Assembly (NCBI GenBank): GCA_043554545.1
Contig: CP121337.1
Coordinates: 4,402,001-4,466,000 of the forward strand
Length of the DNA: 64,000 nt
Direction of reading: 5' to 3'
DNA from: UBA7330 sp043554545
GTDB lineage: Bacteria > Bacteroidota > Bacteroidia > Cytophagales > Cyclobacteriaceae
In this document: piece by piece, positions 52,243 to 61,252 of the stretch
Numbering within the stretch: position 1 is the first letter of the stretch
Layout: every line of letters begins with the position of its first letter
The notes under the pieces: generated by a model
What the model was told of the DNA's origin: nothing
The model's database searches: none
Seen by the model: the letters and a program-made list of their open reading frames with translations, nothing else
Translations under genes and position numbers: made by a program

Positions 52243-53447
52243 AAATAGCTGAATCCTCTTTTATATATATTTTATTGCTATTTGGTTTTATGATGCTTCA
52301 AGGGTGTGATTATCTCTATCCATCCAAGAAATTCAAACTTGCAATACCTGAGACTGATTATTCTTACGACTATTCAGCTTCTCATTTACAGGACTATCTT
52401 TTATCTGGAGGGTTTTCAATTGAAATCATTAAAGCTAAGAATGCCACTGAAGCAAATAGAATGGTAGCAGAGGGTAAAGCAGATCTAACTTTCATCATGA
52501 ATCACTCTACCTACATCCCCGAAGTAATAGGAACGGAGAGTGGTCAATTAAGGACGATATTACCACTCTTTCCTCGGCTATTTTTCATGTTTTCCAAAGA
52601 CAGCCTGACAGGTGCACCACCCAGGATTGCCCTGAAAAACAAAAAAATTGGTGTGGAGATAATGGGTGGTGAGACAAGTACAGATCTTGAGCGTTTACTT
52701 GATGCTGCAAAAATAGAGGATGCTGTCATTGTAAACAAAGAGGAAGATCCCGATTATATGCATTTCTGGGGCACCTACTATGGAGAGAGAGCCACTGACC
52801 TGATTGAAAAAGGCTGGAGTGAAGTAAGTCTCCAGGAAGACCTGATTGGCTACGTTGAGCTTACAGAACCAGTTCTAAGACGATTTACTTTACCAGCGAT
52901 TCCTGGAGTTGAGCATTCTACCAATCTTCATACCATCAAAACCCAGACTCTGCTGGTTGGAAATGGAAGTTTGGGGGATAAAAGCATTTATCATTTGGTC
53001 AACTTTATTGTAAAAAATAAGTTGAAGTTAATGGCCTACGACAAAATGTATCGCGACATTAATGAATCTTTTGATACCAGCTTATTGCTATACCCCTTGC
53101 ATGAAGGTACAGATGCCTATTTACATCGAGATATGCCATCTTTTTTTGAGCGATATGCAGAAGTTATTGCTATGGTCTTTTCATTGGGTGCCTTGTTTTA
53201 TGGAATTATACAAGGTATCCGTACGCAAATTATCAGAAGGAGGAAAGAGCGAATTGACTTTTACTTTTTAGAGTTTCTGGAGATCAAGTCCAACGAAAAT
53301 ATTTCTGTTAAAGAGCTTAGTTCAAGGCTGGATCAGCTTCACAGTAAAGCCTTGTATCAAATGACGGAGGAGAAACTGGATAAGGGAGATTTTCATATAT
53401 TCTCAAGGTTAGTACAGCAGGAGTTGAATAATGTGATTAGGAGATAA
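52239..53447 (+). CDS. TAXI-type solute-binding lipoprotein with C-terminal membrane anchor
   Basis: 402 residues. The lipobox LQGC puts the lipidated Cys at about 23. The binding domain (about 30-300) shows the TAXI/NMT1 pattern: KFKLAIPETDYSYDYSASHLQDYL, ATEANRMVAEGKADLTFIMN and KNKKIGVEIMGGETSTDLERLL (each split). Unlike normal TAXI binding proteins it continues with a membrane helix (AEVIAMVFSLGALFYGII, about 310-327) and a charged cytoplasmic-type tail with a coiled coil. No TRAP membrane subunit (DctM) is near. It may be a sensor or an anchored receptor rather than part of a transporter. Confidence 0.75.
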   Translation: MKIAESSFIYILLLFGFMMLQGCDYLYPSKKFKLAIPETDYSYDYSASHLQDYLLSGGFSIEIIKAKNATEANRMVAEGKADLTFIMNHSTYIPEVIGTESGQLRTILPLFPRLFFMFSKDSLTGAPPRIALKNKKIGVEIMGGETSTDLERLLDAAKIEDAVIVNKEEDPDYMHFWGTYYGERATDLIEKGWSEVSLQEDLIGYVELTEPVLRRFTLPAIPGVEHSTNLHTIKTQTLLVGNGSLGDKSIYHLVNFIVKNKLKLMAYDKMYRDINESFDTSLLLYPLHEGTDAYLHRDMPSFFERYAEVIAMVFSLGALFYGIIQGIRTQIIRRRKERIDFYFLEFLEIKSNENISVKELSSRLDQLHSKALYQMTEEKLDKGDFHIFSRLVQQELNNVIRR

Positions 53448-53525
53448 TTCTCGGAGCTAGTCTTCTTGAACTCAAAGCAGTAATCTTCATATCCCAATAC
53501 CAGTTGGATCTCCAGAAGAAACTTC

Positions 53526-53966
53526 CTATGCTATTCTAAAGCGATTTTTATAAATAGGTTTCCTATATAGAAACTGACCAGCCATCAACGGCCACATCAA
53601 TAGGTCAGTAAGGATTGTCCCGGTAGTATAATTAATATCATCAACAATGGTGGACCCTTTATGGTTACTTATAACCTCATGCTGATGTCTCCATTTTTTA
53701 AGGAAAAATGGCAGTTTCACTCCGACGTCAACAAAGAGCCATTTTTTCTCAGTCTGCTTATCTTCTATGATATCACTGTTCCAGTGTTGCTTAAATAATA
53801 GAAAATTAAGCACCAGACTTACTTTATCTCCCTTCTTGCATCCATCAAATCTCGCCAACTTAACTTTTGGAAAGGGTGGGTTGAGTGCCAGAAAGAGTTC
53901 CTGGGTAAAGCCTTCTTTTACCGTTTTAAGATCAGCCGAGACAACTGTTTTTACTTTTAATTGCAT
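53526..53966 (-). CDS. SRPBCC (START-like) superfamily protein
   Basis: 146 residues with the small helix-grip layout: VKTVVSADLKTVKEGFTQELFLALNPPFP at the start, central strands (KKWLFVDVGVKLPFFLKKWRHQHEV, split) and a C-terminal helix GTILTDLLMWPLMAGQFLYRK. These proteins bind hydrophobic ligands in a cavity; the ligand is unknown. It stands alone, with about 80 bases on each side to its neighbours. Confidence 0.8.
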   Translation of the reverse strand: MQLKVKTVVSADLKTVKEGFTQELFLALNPPFPKVKLARFDGCKKGDKVSLVLNFLLFKQHWNSDIIEDKQTEKKWLFVDVGVKLPFFLKKWRHQHEVISNHKGSTIVDDINYTTGTILTDLLMWPLMAGQFLYRKPIYKNRFRIA

Positions 53967-54047
53967 CTATTGAAAACTATCAGGACGACCTTATGTTTGT
54001 TTCCGGTTAAAAAAGAGCGCAGTCAGCGATTTTTCTCCTGATAAAAA

Positions 54048-54458
54048 CTATTTCTGCCGGGTCCAGGATCCAAGAATTACCCCGGAAATGACCCATAATA
54101 GGAGGTTTCCTCCTCCGTCTATCCAGGTCAAAGCATAGGGCTTGATGGAAAACATATACATGGTCATTGTTCCTAGAATGGCTATGGGGAAGCCCATAAT
54201 CAGACCTGTTTTTAGTCCGTCCATCCATGAGTTGACATTCATTCGAATAAATACCCAGGCCAGCATGTAGGCAAATGCTATAGAAGTTATGATACTCACA
54301 ATGTAAGGCGTATAGCCATTTGCCATGACTTCTTCCTCTGTAAATCCGTTGAGACTCATCCATTGTTGAGCAAAAATTCCATACCAAACAGCAGGAATGA
54401 CCTGACCTAATACAACGATCACCCAGACCGCTGCATGATTGATTTTTAGATTGTTCAT
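54048..54458 (-). CDS. DUF1761 family membrane protein
   Basis: 136 residues with four membrane helices (about 10-30, 50-72, 85-105, 113-130), including AVWYGIFAQQWMSLNG and KTGLIMGFPIAILG, the typical DUF1761 pattern. The function is unknown. No operon partner is close. A longer frame that runs out of phase over the same bases is not used. Confidence 0.82.
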   Translation of the reverse strand: MNNLKINHAAVWVIVVLGQVIPAVWYGIFAQQWMSLNGFTEEEVMANGYTPYIVSIITSIAFAYMLAWVFIRMNVNSWMDGLKTGLIMGFPIAILGTMTMYMFSIKPYALTWIDGGGNLLLWVISGVILGSWTRQK

Positions 54459-54671
54459 ATTTTTCAGGTTAGTATTGTAATCGGTAAACTAAAAATAATG
54501 AATTGATTATTTGGAAACTAAAATGTCCGAAAAAATAGTATCACCGCATATTCAACACATATTTTTTCTAAATCTCCAGCGGCAGAAATTATGCCTCAAC
54601 ACCCCCGTGGCTTATATTATTTAAAATAAAAAGCTTTCAAAGAATCTACTCATCCAATCCTTTTCTACTGA

Positions 54672-55070
54672 TCAATTGCTTTTCTTCAAAAGGTCCCTGA
54701 TCTCAGATAACAATTTTTCTTCGTTGGAGGGCTCCGGTATTGGTGCCGGCGCTTCTGCCTCTTTTCGTTCTCTGGCATTATAAGCTTTGACAATCATAAA
54801 AATGACAAAGCCTATAATGACAAAATCAATAATGGTTTGAATAAATAAACCATAACCTATGGTAACGGCCTCTTTTGTTTCAGAAGCAGCGACTAGTATG
54901 AACGAGAGGTCTCTAAAATCTACCCCACCGACCATCACACCAATAGGAGGCATGATGATGTCTTTTACAAATGAAGAAACTACGGCCTTAAAAGCTGTAC
55001 CTATGATGACAGCTACAGCCAGATCCAGGATGTTTCCCTTCATGATGAAGGTTTTAAATTCTTTAAGCAT
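54672..55070 (-). CDS. mscL: Large-conductance mechanosensitive channel MscL
   Basis: 132 residues. The N-terminal helix and first membrane segment GNILDLAVAVIIGTAFKAVVSSFVKDI (split at about 12-38) form the gate, PPIGVMVGGVDFRDL leads into the periplasmic loop, and the second helix is GLFIQTIIDFVIIGFVIFMIVK (split). A short acidic/Pro linker and a C-terminal helix (NEEKLLSEIRDLLKK) close the pentamer. It opens on osmotic downshock. It is followed after about 35 bases by mazG on the same strand. Confidence 0.97.
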   Translation of the reverse strand: MLKEFKTFIMKGNILDLAVAVIIGTAFKAVVSSFVKDIIMPPIGVMVGGVDFRDLSFILVAASETKEAVTIGYGLFIQTIIDFVIIGFVIFMIVKAYNARERKEAEAPAPIPEPSNEEKLLSEIRDLLKKSN

Positions 55071-55105
55071 ATGTTTTGGGTTATGTCCAGATAAAGCTAA
55101 TCAAA

Positions 55106-55891
55106 TTAGCGTTTTTTTGCTTGTTCCCAATACCTATCCATTTCTTCTAGGCTCATTTCATTTAGTGATTTCCCATCCTTTTTTGATTCGGACTCCAGAA
55201 AATTAAAACGATTGATAAATTTTTTATTGGTTCTTTCCAGGGCCTCCTCTGGGTTGATATCTACAAATCGGGAGTAATTAATTAGCGAGAAAAGTATATC
55301 ACCAAATTCCCCGGTGGCCTTGTCAGGATCTGGCTCTGATTTAAACTCATTCAGCTCCTCTTCTACTTTTCCCCAGACATCTTCCTTTTTCTCCCAGTCA
55401 AACCCAGCACCTTTAGCCTTTTCCTGAATCCGCATGGCCTTGACCATGGCAGGGAGGGATTTGGGTACGCCACCTAATACTGACGCACTCCCTTTTTCCT
55501 TTAATTTTATTTTCTCCCAATTTTCTTTGACGGCTTGCTCATCTTTGGCGTCTACAACTCCGTATACATGTGGATGTCTTCGGATCAGCTTTTCACAGAC
55601 CTGGTTCAAAACATCGGCCACATCAAAAGTCTTGGTTTCGGAAGCAATTCGGCTATAAAACACCAGGTGTAGCATGAGATCACCTAACTCATTTTTTATT
55701 TCCTCCATGTCCTGATCCAGAATGGCTTCCCCCAGCTCATAGGTTTCCTCAATGGTCAGATGTCTGAGGCTCTCCATGGTTTGCTTTTTATCCCAGGGAC
55801 AGTTCTCTCGCAGTTCATCCATGATCGTCAATAGCCGGTCAAAGGCTTCTAATTTTGCTTTTCTGTTCAAATCTGGTTTTGCTAATGACAT
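55106..55891 (-). CDS. mazG: Nucleoside triphosphate pyrophosphohydrolase MazG
   Basis: 261 residues, the two-domain housekeeping form. It hydrolyses NTPs to NMPs and PPi. The first domain has LRENCPWDKKQTMESLRHLTIEETYELGEAI (split at about 27-60) with the EExxE metal motif; the second has KVEEELNEFKSEPDPDKATGEFGDILFSLIN (split at about 171-205). Start ATG at 55891. It is divergent from the NqrM-like gene at 55974 (82 bases) and close to mscL. Confidence 0.95.
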   Translation of the reverse strand: MSLAKPDLNRKAKLEAFDRLLTIMDELRENCPWDKKQTMESLRHLTIEETYELGEAILDQDMEEIKNELGDLMLHLVFYSRIASETKTFDVADVLNQVCEKLIRRHPHVYGVVDAKDEQAVKENWEKIKLKEKGSASVLGGVPKSLPAMVKAMRIQEKAKGAGFDWEKKEDVWGKVEEELNEFKSEPDPDKATGEFGDILFSLINYSRFVDINPEEALERTNKKFINRFNFLESESKKDGKSLNEMSLEEMDRYWEQAKKR

Positions 55892-55973
55892 AATGATGGA
55901 ATGAATCTGATAAAAACTTTGTTGAGACTACTAAGAAGCAAATATTCTTTAATTTTGAAGCAAAAGTAAGTTT

Positions 55974-56204
55974 ATGGCCACAGTATTATTAGCAATTGGT
56001 TTCGTAGGACTTTTTTTCGTGCTCATGTCAGTTCGCCTGATTTTTTTAAAAAACGGAGAATTTAAAGGAACATGTGCCTCTCAAAGCCCATTCCTCAATA
56101 AGGAAGGCGCTACCTGTGGGTATTGCGGCAAAACAGTAGGAGCGGATAGTTCCTGTGCAAACCCTGACAGTGAGGTAAACAAGGTAATGGCTAAATTCAA
56201 CTAG
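55974..56204 (+). CDS. Small Cys-rich membrane protein, NqrM-like
   Basis: 76 residues: one N-terminal membrane helix (LLAIGFVGLFFVLMSVRLIFL) and a Cys-rich tail, with Cys at about 34, 48, 51 and 63 (CGYC among them). The layout resembles NqrM/DUF539, which helps load iron-sulfur or iron in the Na+-pumping NADH dehydrogenase, but the Cys pattern is not the same. Similar small proteins are common in Bacteroidota. No nqr genes are in the window, so this is a layout match only. Confidence 0.7.
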   Translation: MATVLLAIGFVGLFFVLMSVRLIFLKNGEFKGTCASQSPFLNKEGATCGYCGKTVGADSSCANPDSEVNKVMAKFN

Positions 56205-56265
56205 CACTGCCGAATTTTTTGACATAAACATTTAAACTCTTTCTAATTCCGCCTATGCGAATGCG

Positions 56266-56273
56266 TATCTTTG
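56266..56273 (+). promoter_or_regulatory. -7 element of the glmM promoter
   Basis: TATCTTTG, an exact TAnnTTTG, 24 bases before the glmM TTG. Transcription should begin near 56280, leaving a leader of about 17 bases that begins just before a 4-codon ORF (ATG at 56286). Confidence 0.55.
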
Positions 56274-56296
56274 CATCGTATTAAAATGCTTAGCAA

Positions 56297-57685
56297 TTGA
56301 CACTTATTAAATCAATTTCCGGCCTTAGAGGAACCATCGGAGGGAAAGCCGGAGAGACCCTGTCACCCATTGACGTGGTAAAATTTACATCTGGTTTTGG
56401 GATGTGGATCAAAGAAAGACATGAATCTCCTACCGTTGTGATTGGAAGAGACGCTCGTCCATCTGGCAACCTGATCAGCCCGATTGTAGAAAACACACTC
56501 TTGTCTCAGGGTATAAATGTTGTAAATCTGGGATTATCGACGACCCCGACAGTAGAGATTGCTGTAAAAGCAGAGAAAGCACAGGGAGGGATTATACTGA
56601 CGGCAAGCCACAATCCTTCCGGATGGAATGCGATGAAACTGCTCAATGAGAAAGGAGAGTTTATTTCTGCCAAGGCAGGTGAGAAGGTATTACAATGGGC
56701 AGAATCCTTAGAAGTTGTCTTTAGTGATCCAAAGAAATTTGGTAAGCTCAAAGAGGATGAGTCTTATATTAATTACCACATTGATGAAATCCTAAAGTTA
56801 GATTTAGTGAACCTGGAAGCTATCCGGGAAAGAAATTTTCATGTAGTAATTGATGCTGTAAACAGCACCGGAGGAATAGCAGTCCCGAGACTACTGGATA
56901 AATTGGGAGTAAGCTATCATCCATTGTTCTGTGAGCCTAATGGCATATTCCCCCACAACCCGGAACCTATACCCGAGAACCTATCACAAATATGTAATGA
57001 GTTGGTGGCAGGGAAATATGATTTGGGCATTGTGGTTGACCCTGATGTGGATCGATTGGTTATGATTTCCGAAGATGGACAGCCCTTTGGAGAAGAGTAT
57101 ACATTGGTTGCAGTTGCAGACTATGTTTTAAAGAAGAAAAAGGGAAATACTGTAAGCAATTTATCTTCGACACGTGCTTTAAAAGAGGTAACTGAAAAAC
57201 ATGACTGTGAGTATACCGCAGCAGCTGTGGGTGAAGTCAATGTAGTCGCCCAAATGAAAAAAGTGAAAGCGGTCATTGGTGGTGAAGGAAATGGAGGAGT
57301 CATATTGCCTGAAATGCATTATGGTAGAGACGCCTTGGTTGGAATCGCTTTATTTCTTTCCCACCTCGCAGAATTTGGGAAAAGTTGCTCACGCTTGAAA
57401 TCGACCTATCCGCAATATCATATCTCAAAGAATAAAATTGAATTGGACGAGTCGCTTGATTTAGATGCAATCCTTAAGGATTTAGAATTGCGCTACGCAG
57501 ATAATCCAATAAATACCATTGATGGGCTGAAAATAGAATTTGGAAAGGAATGGGTCCATCTACGAAGGTCAAATACGGAACCAATTATCAGAATTTATGC
57601 AGAGTCAGAAAGTCAGGCTACGGCGGATCATTTGGCAAATAAACTGATGACGGATATCAGGGAAATCATTTCAACCAGGGCCTGA
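56297..57685 (+). CDS. glmM: Phosphoglucosamine mutase
   Basis: 462 residues. It converts glucosamine-6-phosphate to glucosamine-1-phosphate for UDP-GlcNAc. The active-site Ser is in TASHNPSGWNAM (about 99-110), the metal loop is DPDVDRL (about 245-251), the sugar-binding GEGNGGV (about 331-337) and the phosphate loop RSNTEPIIRIYAE (about 428-440). Phosphoglucomutase/phosphomannomutase members look similar. The start is a TTG: TLIKSISGLRG is the correct N-terminus and the only ATG nearby opens a 4-codon ORF (56286-56300) whose TGA overlaps this TTG. The stop overlaps the next ATG by one base. Confidence 0.92.
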   Translation: MTLIKSISGLRGTIGGKAGETLSPIDVVKFTSGFGMWIKERHESPTVVIGRDARPSGNLISPIVENTLLSQGINVVNLGLSTTPTVEIAVKAEKAQGGIILTASHNPSGWNAMKLLNEKGEFISAKAGEKVLQWAESLEVVFSDPKKFGKLKEDESYINYHIDEILKLDLVNLEAIRERNFHVVIDAVNSTGGIAVPRLLDKLGVSYHPLFCEPNGIFPHNPEPIPENLSQICNELVAGKYDLGIVVDPDVDRLVMISEDGQPFGEEYTLVAVADYVLKKKKGNTVSNLSSTRALKEVTEKHDCEYTAAAVGEVNVVAQMKKVKAVIGGEGNGGVILPEMHYGRDALVGIALFLSHLAEFGKSCSRLKSTYPQYHISKNKIELDESLDLDAILKDLELRYADNPINTIDGLKIEFGKEWVHLRRSNTEPIIRIYAESESQATADHLANKLMTDIREIISTRA

Positions 57686-58824
57686 TGAATGTTTACTTTG
57701 ACAATGCTGCAACCACACCCCTTGACCCTCAGGTGTTGGAGGAAATGCTGCCTTACCTGAATACGCACTTTGGAAATCCCTCTTCGATCCATTCATTGGG
57801 AAGAAAGTCCAAATCGGCTGTGGAGCAAGCAAGAAAAAAGGTCGCTGAACTGTTAAATACCTCACCCTCGGAAATCTTTTTTACCTCTGGAGGGACGGAA
57901 GCAGATAATACAGCCTTAAGCAGTGCTGTAGAAACAAATGAAATCAGTCATGTAATTAGTTCTCCTACCGAACATCACGCTGTTTTGCATACCCTACAAC
58001 ATCTTGAAAGGGCCGGGAAGGTGAAACTACATCTGTTGGATATCGATAAGAAGGGCCAATTGGACCTGCAACAGCTAAAAGAATTATTGGCATCATATCC
58101 AAAGTCATTGGTATCGCTGATGCACGGAAACAATGAAATCGGAAATATATTAGACATCCAGGAAGTAGGAGCCCTTTGTCATGAACATCATGCCTTGTTT
58201 CATTCGGATACTGTTCAAACCATCGGTCACTATACTCACCATTTAGGGGAGCTACCAATCGATTTTCTGGCTGGTTCTGCACACAAATTTCATGGACCCA
58301 AAGGGATTGGCTTTATCTATATCAATCATCGTCAAAAAATAAAGCCATTTATTCAGGGAGGTGCTCAGGAGCGAAACATGAGGGGAGGAACAGAAAATGT
58401 TTCAGGAATCGTTGGAATGGCCAAGGCGCTCGAATTAGCATATCAAAAGATGGACGGGGATTGGGAACATATTGAAAAACTCAAATTACATATGATTGAA
58501 CAGCTGAAGAGTAGAATTCCGGATGTTCAATTTAATGGTTTAAGTAGTGAGGTGAAATGCAGTCTTTATACGGTATTAAATGTTTCATTTCCTCCCGGGG
58601 ATTTCAATGAAATGATGCTTTTCAATTTGGATATCAACGGCATTTGTGCCTCCGGAGGTAGTGCTTGTTCCAGTGGATCATCACAGGGGTCTCATGTACT
58701 CAATGCGATCGATTCTGATCCTGAAAGAGGTGCTGTCAGGTTTTCCTTTAGTCGATTTAATACCATCGAGGAAGTCAATTACGTTGTGGATAGAATAGCT
58801 GAAATTATCCCAGTTGGTACATAG
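57685..58824 (+). CDS. Cysteine desulfurase (class V aminotransferase, NifS/IscS type)
   Basis: 379 residues. It takes sulfur from cysteine for Fe-S clusters and thio-modified tRNA. MNVYFDNAATTPLDPQVLEEM is the standard start; the PLP Lys is in AGSAHKFHGPKGIGF (about 192-206); the Cys of the mobile loop is in ASGGSACSSGS (about 325-335), the persulfide site. The ACSSGS form is that of NifS/IscS group I. The ATG shares one base with the glmM stop, and the amidase gene starts inside its 3' end, so the three are tightly packed. No iscU or suf genes are in the window. Confidence 0.92.
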   Translation: MNVYFDNAATTPLDPQVLEEMLPYLNTHFGNPSSIHSLGRKSKSAVEQARKKVAELLNTSPSEIFFTSGGTEADNTALSSAVETNEISHVISSPTEHHAVLHTLQHLERAGKVKLHLLDIDKKGQLDLQQLKELLASYPKSLVSLMHGNNEIGNILDIQEVGALCHEHHALFHSDTVQTIGHYTHHLGELPIDFLAGSAHKFHGPKGIGFIYINHRQKIKPFIQGGAQERNMRGGTENVSGIVGMAKALELAYQKMDGDWEHIEKLKLHMIEQLKSRIPDVQFNGLSSEVKCSLYTVLNVSFPPGDFNEMMLFNLDINGICASGGSACSSGSSQGSHVLNAIDSDPERGAVRFSFSRFNTIEEVNYVVDRIAEIIPVGT

Positions 58825-60241
58825 ACTTTTCATTTGCCTTTTTATGGTTAGTCCTTTTGTCCTTCAAGGTCAAACAGGCAACTTCATACATAAATTAGAG
58901 AACCAGGTTATTAATCCGGGTGCATTTAGGTTACCAGAAATCCCATTTACGGCAATTGTCATCAAGTCAATAGAAGATCATGGGCCCTCTATTAATATTC
59001 GTTTGGGAACAGATACAGTTGCAGTCCCGTTAGATCCGGATGCACCGGAATACACCTATTTCATTTCACTATCAAAAAAGGACAATATTGAGGTGCTTAT
59101 TGAAGATACGGATACTTACCAGCTGATTCTGATCAATAGTGGAAGCTCCCCGGCTGTTCGATCAAATTTTCGCATGAGCGCTCAAAATATATGTATTGAT
59201 CCGATTAATGCAATACCACAATCTGAATGGAGAGCAGGACTACCCAACCCAACCTATTCCAGAATAGCTACAAATGTTGAACATGTCGTAGTACACCATT
59301 CAGCAGGCGCAAATACAAACACAAATTATACCCAGGTTGTCCGGGACATATACCTTTATCATACTCAGGTCAATGGATGGTCTGATATAGGATACAATTA
59401 TTTGATTGCACAAGATGGATCTGTTTATAAAGGGAGAGATCCGGCAAGTCTGGATCAGGACAACGTGCTTGGAGCACATTTTTGTGGGGCAAATAGTAAC
59501 ACGATGGGTGTTTGTCTATTGGGGAATTATGAGACAGCAGACATCTCATCAGCAGCTAGCAGTAGTTTACAAAACTTACTGGCCTGGAAAATGGAAAAAG
59601 AGGGATTAACTCCTTATACCACTCATCAGCATGCGATAGGTTTATTTGAGGCAATTATTGGTCACAGGGATGGCTGCTCTACTTTGTGCCCGGGAACGAA
59701 TGTTTATCAAATTTTGACAGACATTAAGTCTGACGTGAAAAGTTTATTAGATTGTTCAAACCCTACAGCATATATTGATTTTGAAGCTCCTTCTCAAGTT
59801 ATCAACGCCAGAGCAGCAATTCCCTTCAGCAACCTAAGCAATGGCTATGATTCCTACGAGTGGATCTTTGAGGGAGGGAATCCTGAGAGAGCTAGCTGGT
59901 CGGATGTAGGTTCAGTGACCTATAATTATCCAGGAGTTTTTAATGTTGCATTGATTGGGATCAGTGAGGGAATCCGGGACACATTGATTCGCGAAGATTA
60001 TCTCGAAGTGCAAGGACAACCAATTGTATTTCCTAACCCTTTGGGCCCATTAGATCCCCTGGTTATACAATATCATCATCAGATATCGAGGGCAGAATTG
60101 TTCGGAATGGATGGAAAACAGCACCGGTTGAAATTCCTAAAAGACGGGCACTACACCGTTCCCTTTTTAAGGCCTGGATTGTATCTACTCAGGGTTTACA
60201 CGGATACCGAAGTATTTAGCAAAAAAATCAGGATAGAATAA
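58814..60241 (+). CDS. Exported N-acetylmuramoyl-L-alanine amidase with type IX sorting domain
   Basis: 475 residues from a TTG at 58814, which overlaps the cysteine desulfurase end; an ATG at 58844 would shorten the signal peptide. The amidase_2/PGRP domain spans about 150-315: zinc ligands are His in HVVVHHSAG, His near GHRDGCSTLCPGT, and Cys in the same block. A PKD-like module follows (about 330-395: YDSYEWIFEGG) and the C-terminus is a type A T9SS sorting domain (VFPNPLGPLDPLVI to FSKKIRIE, about 405-475). The protein should be secreted and attached to the surface, cutting peptide from glycan in other bacteria's wall or its own. Confidence 0.88.
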   Translation: MVHRLFICLFMVSPFVLQGQTGNFIHKLENQVINPGAFRLPEIPFTAIVIKSIEDHGPSINIRLGTDTVAVPLDPDAPEYTYFISLSKKDNIEVLIEDTDTYQLILINSGSSPAVRSNFRMSAQNICIDPINAIPQSEWRAGLPNPTYSRIATNVEHVVVHHSAGANTNTNYTQVVRDIYLYHTQVNGWSDIGYNYLIAQDGSVYKGRDPASLDQDNVLGAHFCGANSNTMGVCLLGNYETADISSAASSSLQNLLAWKMEKEGLTPYTTHQHAIGLFEAIIGHRDGCSTLCPGTNVYQILTDIKSDVKSLLDCSNPTAYIDFEAPSQVINARAAIPFSNLSNGYDSYEWIFEGGNPERASWSDVGSVTYNYPGVFNVALIGISEGIRDTLIREDYLEVQGQPIVFPNPLGPLDPLVIQYHHQISRAELFGMDGKQHRLKFLKDGHYTVPFLRPGLYLLRVYTDTEVFSKKIRIE

Positions 60242-61252
60242 TTATTTTCTGACCAGGTCAGCCAGGCATTCGACCCACATGGGATCGTCATTGAGGCTTT
60301 CTACAAGGTCCCATCGTTCACCTCCAAGTTCCAAAAACTCTTCCTGATACATTTCTCCCACTTCGATGGTGGTTTCCAGACAGTCAGAGACAAATGCTGG
60401 AGAAAATGCAAGCACTTTCTTTTTGCCTTCAACAGCCAGCTTTTTTAGCGTGTCTTCTGCATAAGGCTTTATCCAGGGATCTTTGCCTAATCTGGATTGA
60501 AAGCAAACAGTGTATTTTTCAGGATTGATTTGAAGTTTTTCTGCAACTAATCTAGTCGTATGGAAGCATTGGGCCCGATAGCAAAATCTGTTGTTGTCAT
60601 TAAATGATTGGCAGCAACTTCCAAGCTTACAATGATTATTTACTGAGGCCTTTCTTATTTGTCTTTCCGGTAGGCCATGGTAACTGAAGATGAAATGGTC
60701 ATATTTATGCTTTTCCATCATTTTTTTCCCTTTTTTGACAATGGTATTGAGGAAAAGCTCTTCCTCAAGAAACTGTGAGGTGAATTTTATTTCAGGGATT
60801 ACCTGCCACTCCTTTGTTATTTCCATCACCTTATCAATAATGGAGCCGGTTGTCGCTGAGGCATACTGAGGAAACAGGGGTAAGACGTGAATCTTCTTAA
60901 CCTTTTGTTTAGTAAGTGAAGCAAGTGCAGAGGCAATGGAAGGATTTTGATACCTCATTGCATATTCTACGATATATTCACTACCCAATGATTCTCTTAA
61001 AAGTTCAGTAATATCTTCTGTATAATATTTGAGCGGAGAACCTCTTTCAGTGAAAAGTTTACGGTATTCAGCAGCAGATTTAGGCGCCCTGAAAGGTGCA
61101 ATAATGAGGTTGACCAATAGCCATCTTGGGAATGCAGGAATATCAATAACTCGTTTGTCAGATAGGAACTCTCTTAAGTATTTTCTGACGTCGGGTACAC
61201 TCGTGGAGTCAGGAGTACCCAGGTTGACTAATAGAATTCCCTCTTTGTTCAT
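60242..61252 (-). CDS. hemH: Ferrochelatase
   Basis: 336 residues from the ATG at 61252 (MNKEGILLVNLGTPDS), the usual family start; a longer frame reaches 61273. It inserts Fe2+ into protoporphyrin IX. Catalytic His is in FSYHGLPERQIR (about 192-203) and Glu in SPAFVSDCLETTIEVGEM (about 264-281). A CKLGSCC... C run (about 212-231) resembles the Cys found in some [2Fe-2S] ferrochelatases. The ATG overlaps the preceding gene's stop (TAATG). The convergent amidase ends 1 base before its stop. Confidence 0.94.
   Translation of the reverse strand: MNKEGILLVNLGTPDSTSVPDVRKYLREFLSDKRVIDIPAFPRWLLVNLIIAPFRAPKSAAEYRKLFTERGSPLKYYTEDITELLRESLGSEYIVEYAMRYQNPSIASALASLTKQKVKKIHVLPLFPQYASATTGSIIDKVMEITKEWQVIPEIKFTSQFLEEELFLNTIVKKGKKMMEKHKYDHFIFSYHGLPERQIRKASVNNHCKLGSCCQSFNDNNRFCYRAQCFHTTRLVAEKLQINPEKYTVCFQSRLGKDPWIKPYAEDTLKKLAVEGKKKVLAFSPAFVSDCLETTIEVGEMYQEEFLELGGERWDLVESLNDDPMWVECLADLVRK

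Noticed and set aside
54007..54387. Alternative 126-residue frame overlapping the DUF1761 gene
   Set aside because: The overlapping frame at 54048-54458 gives a clean four-helix DUF1761 protein; this one has no recognisable features and odd composition.
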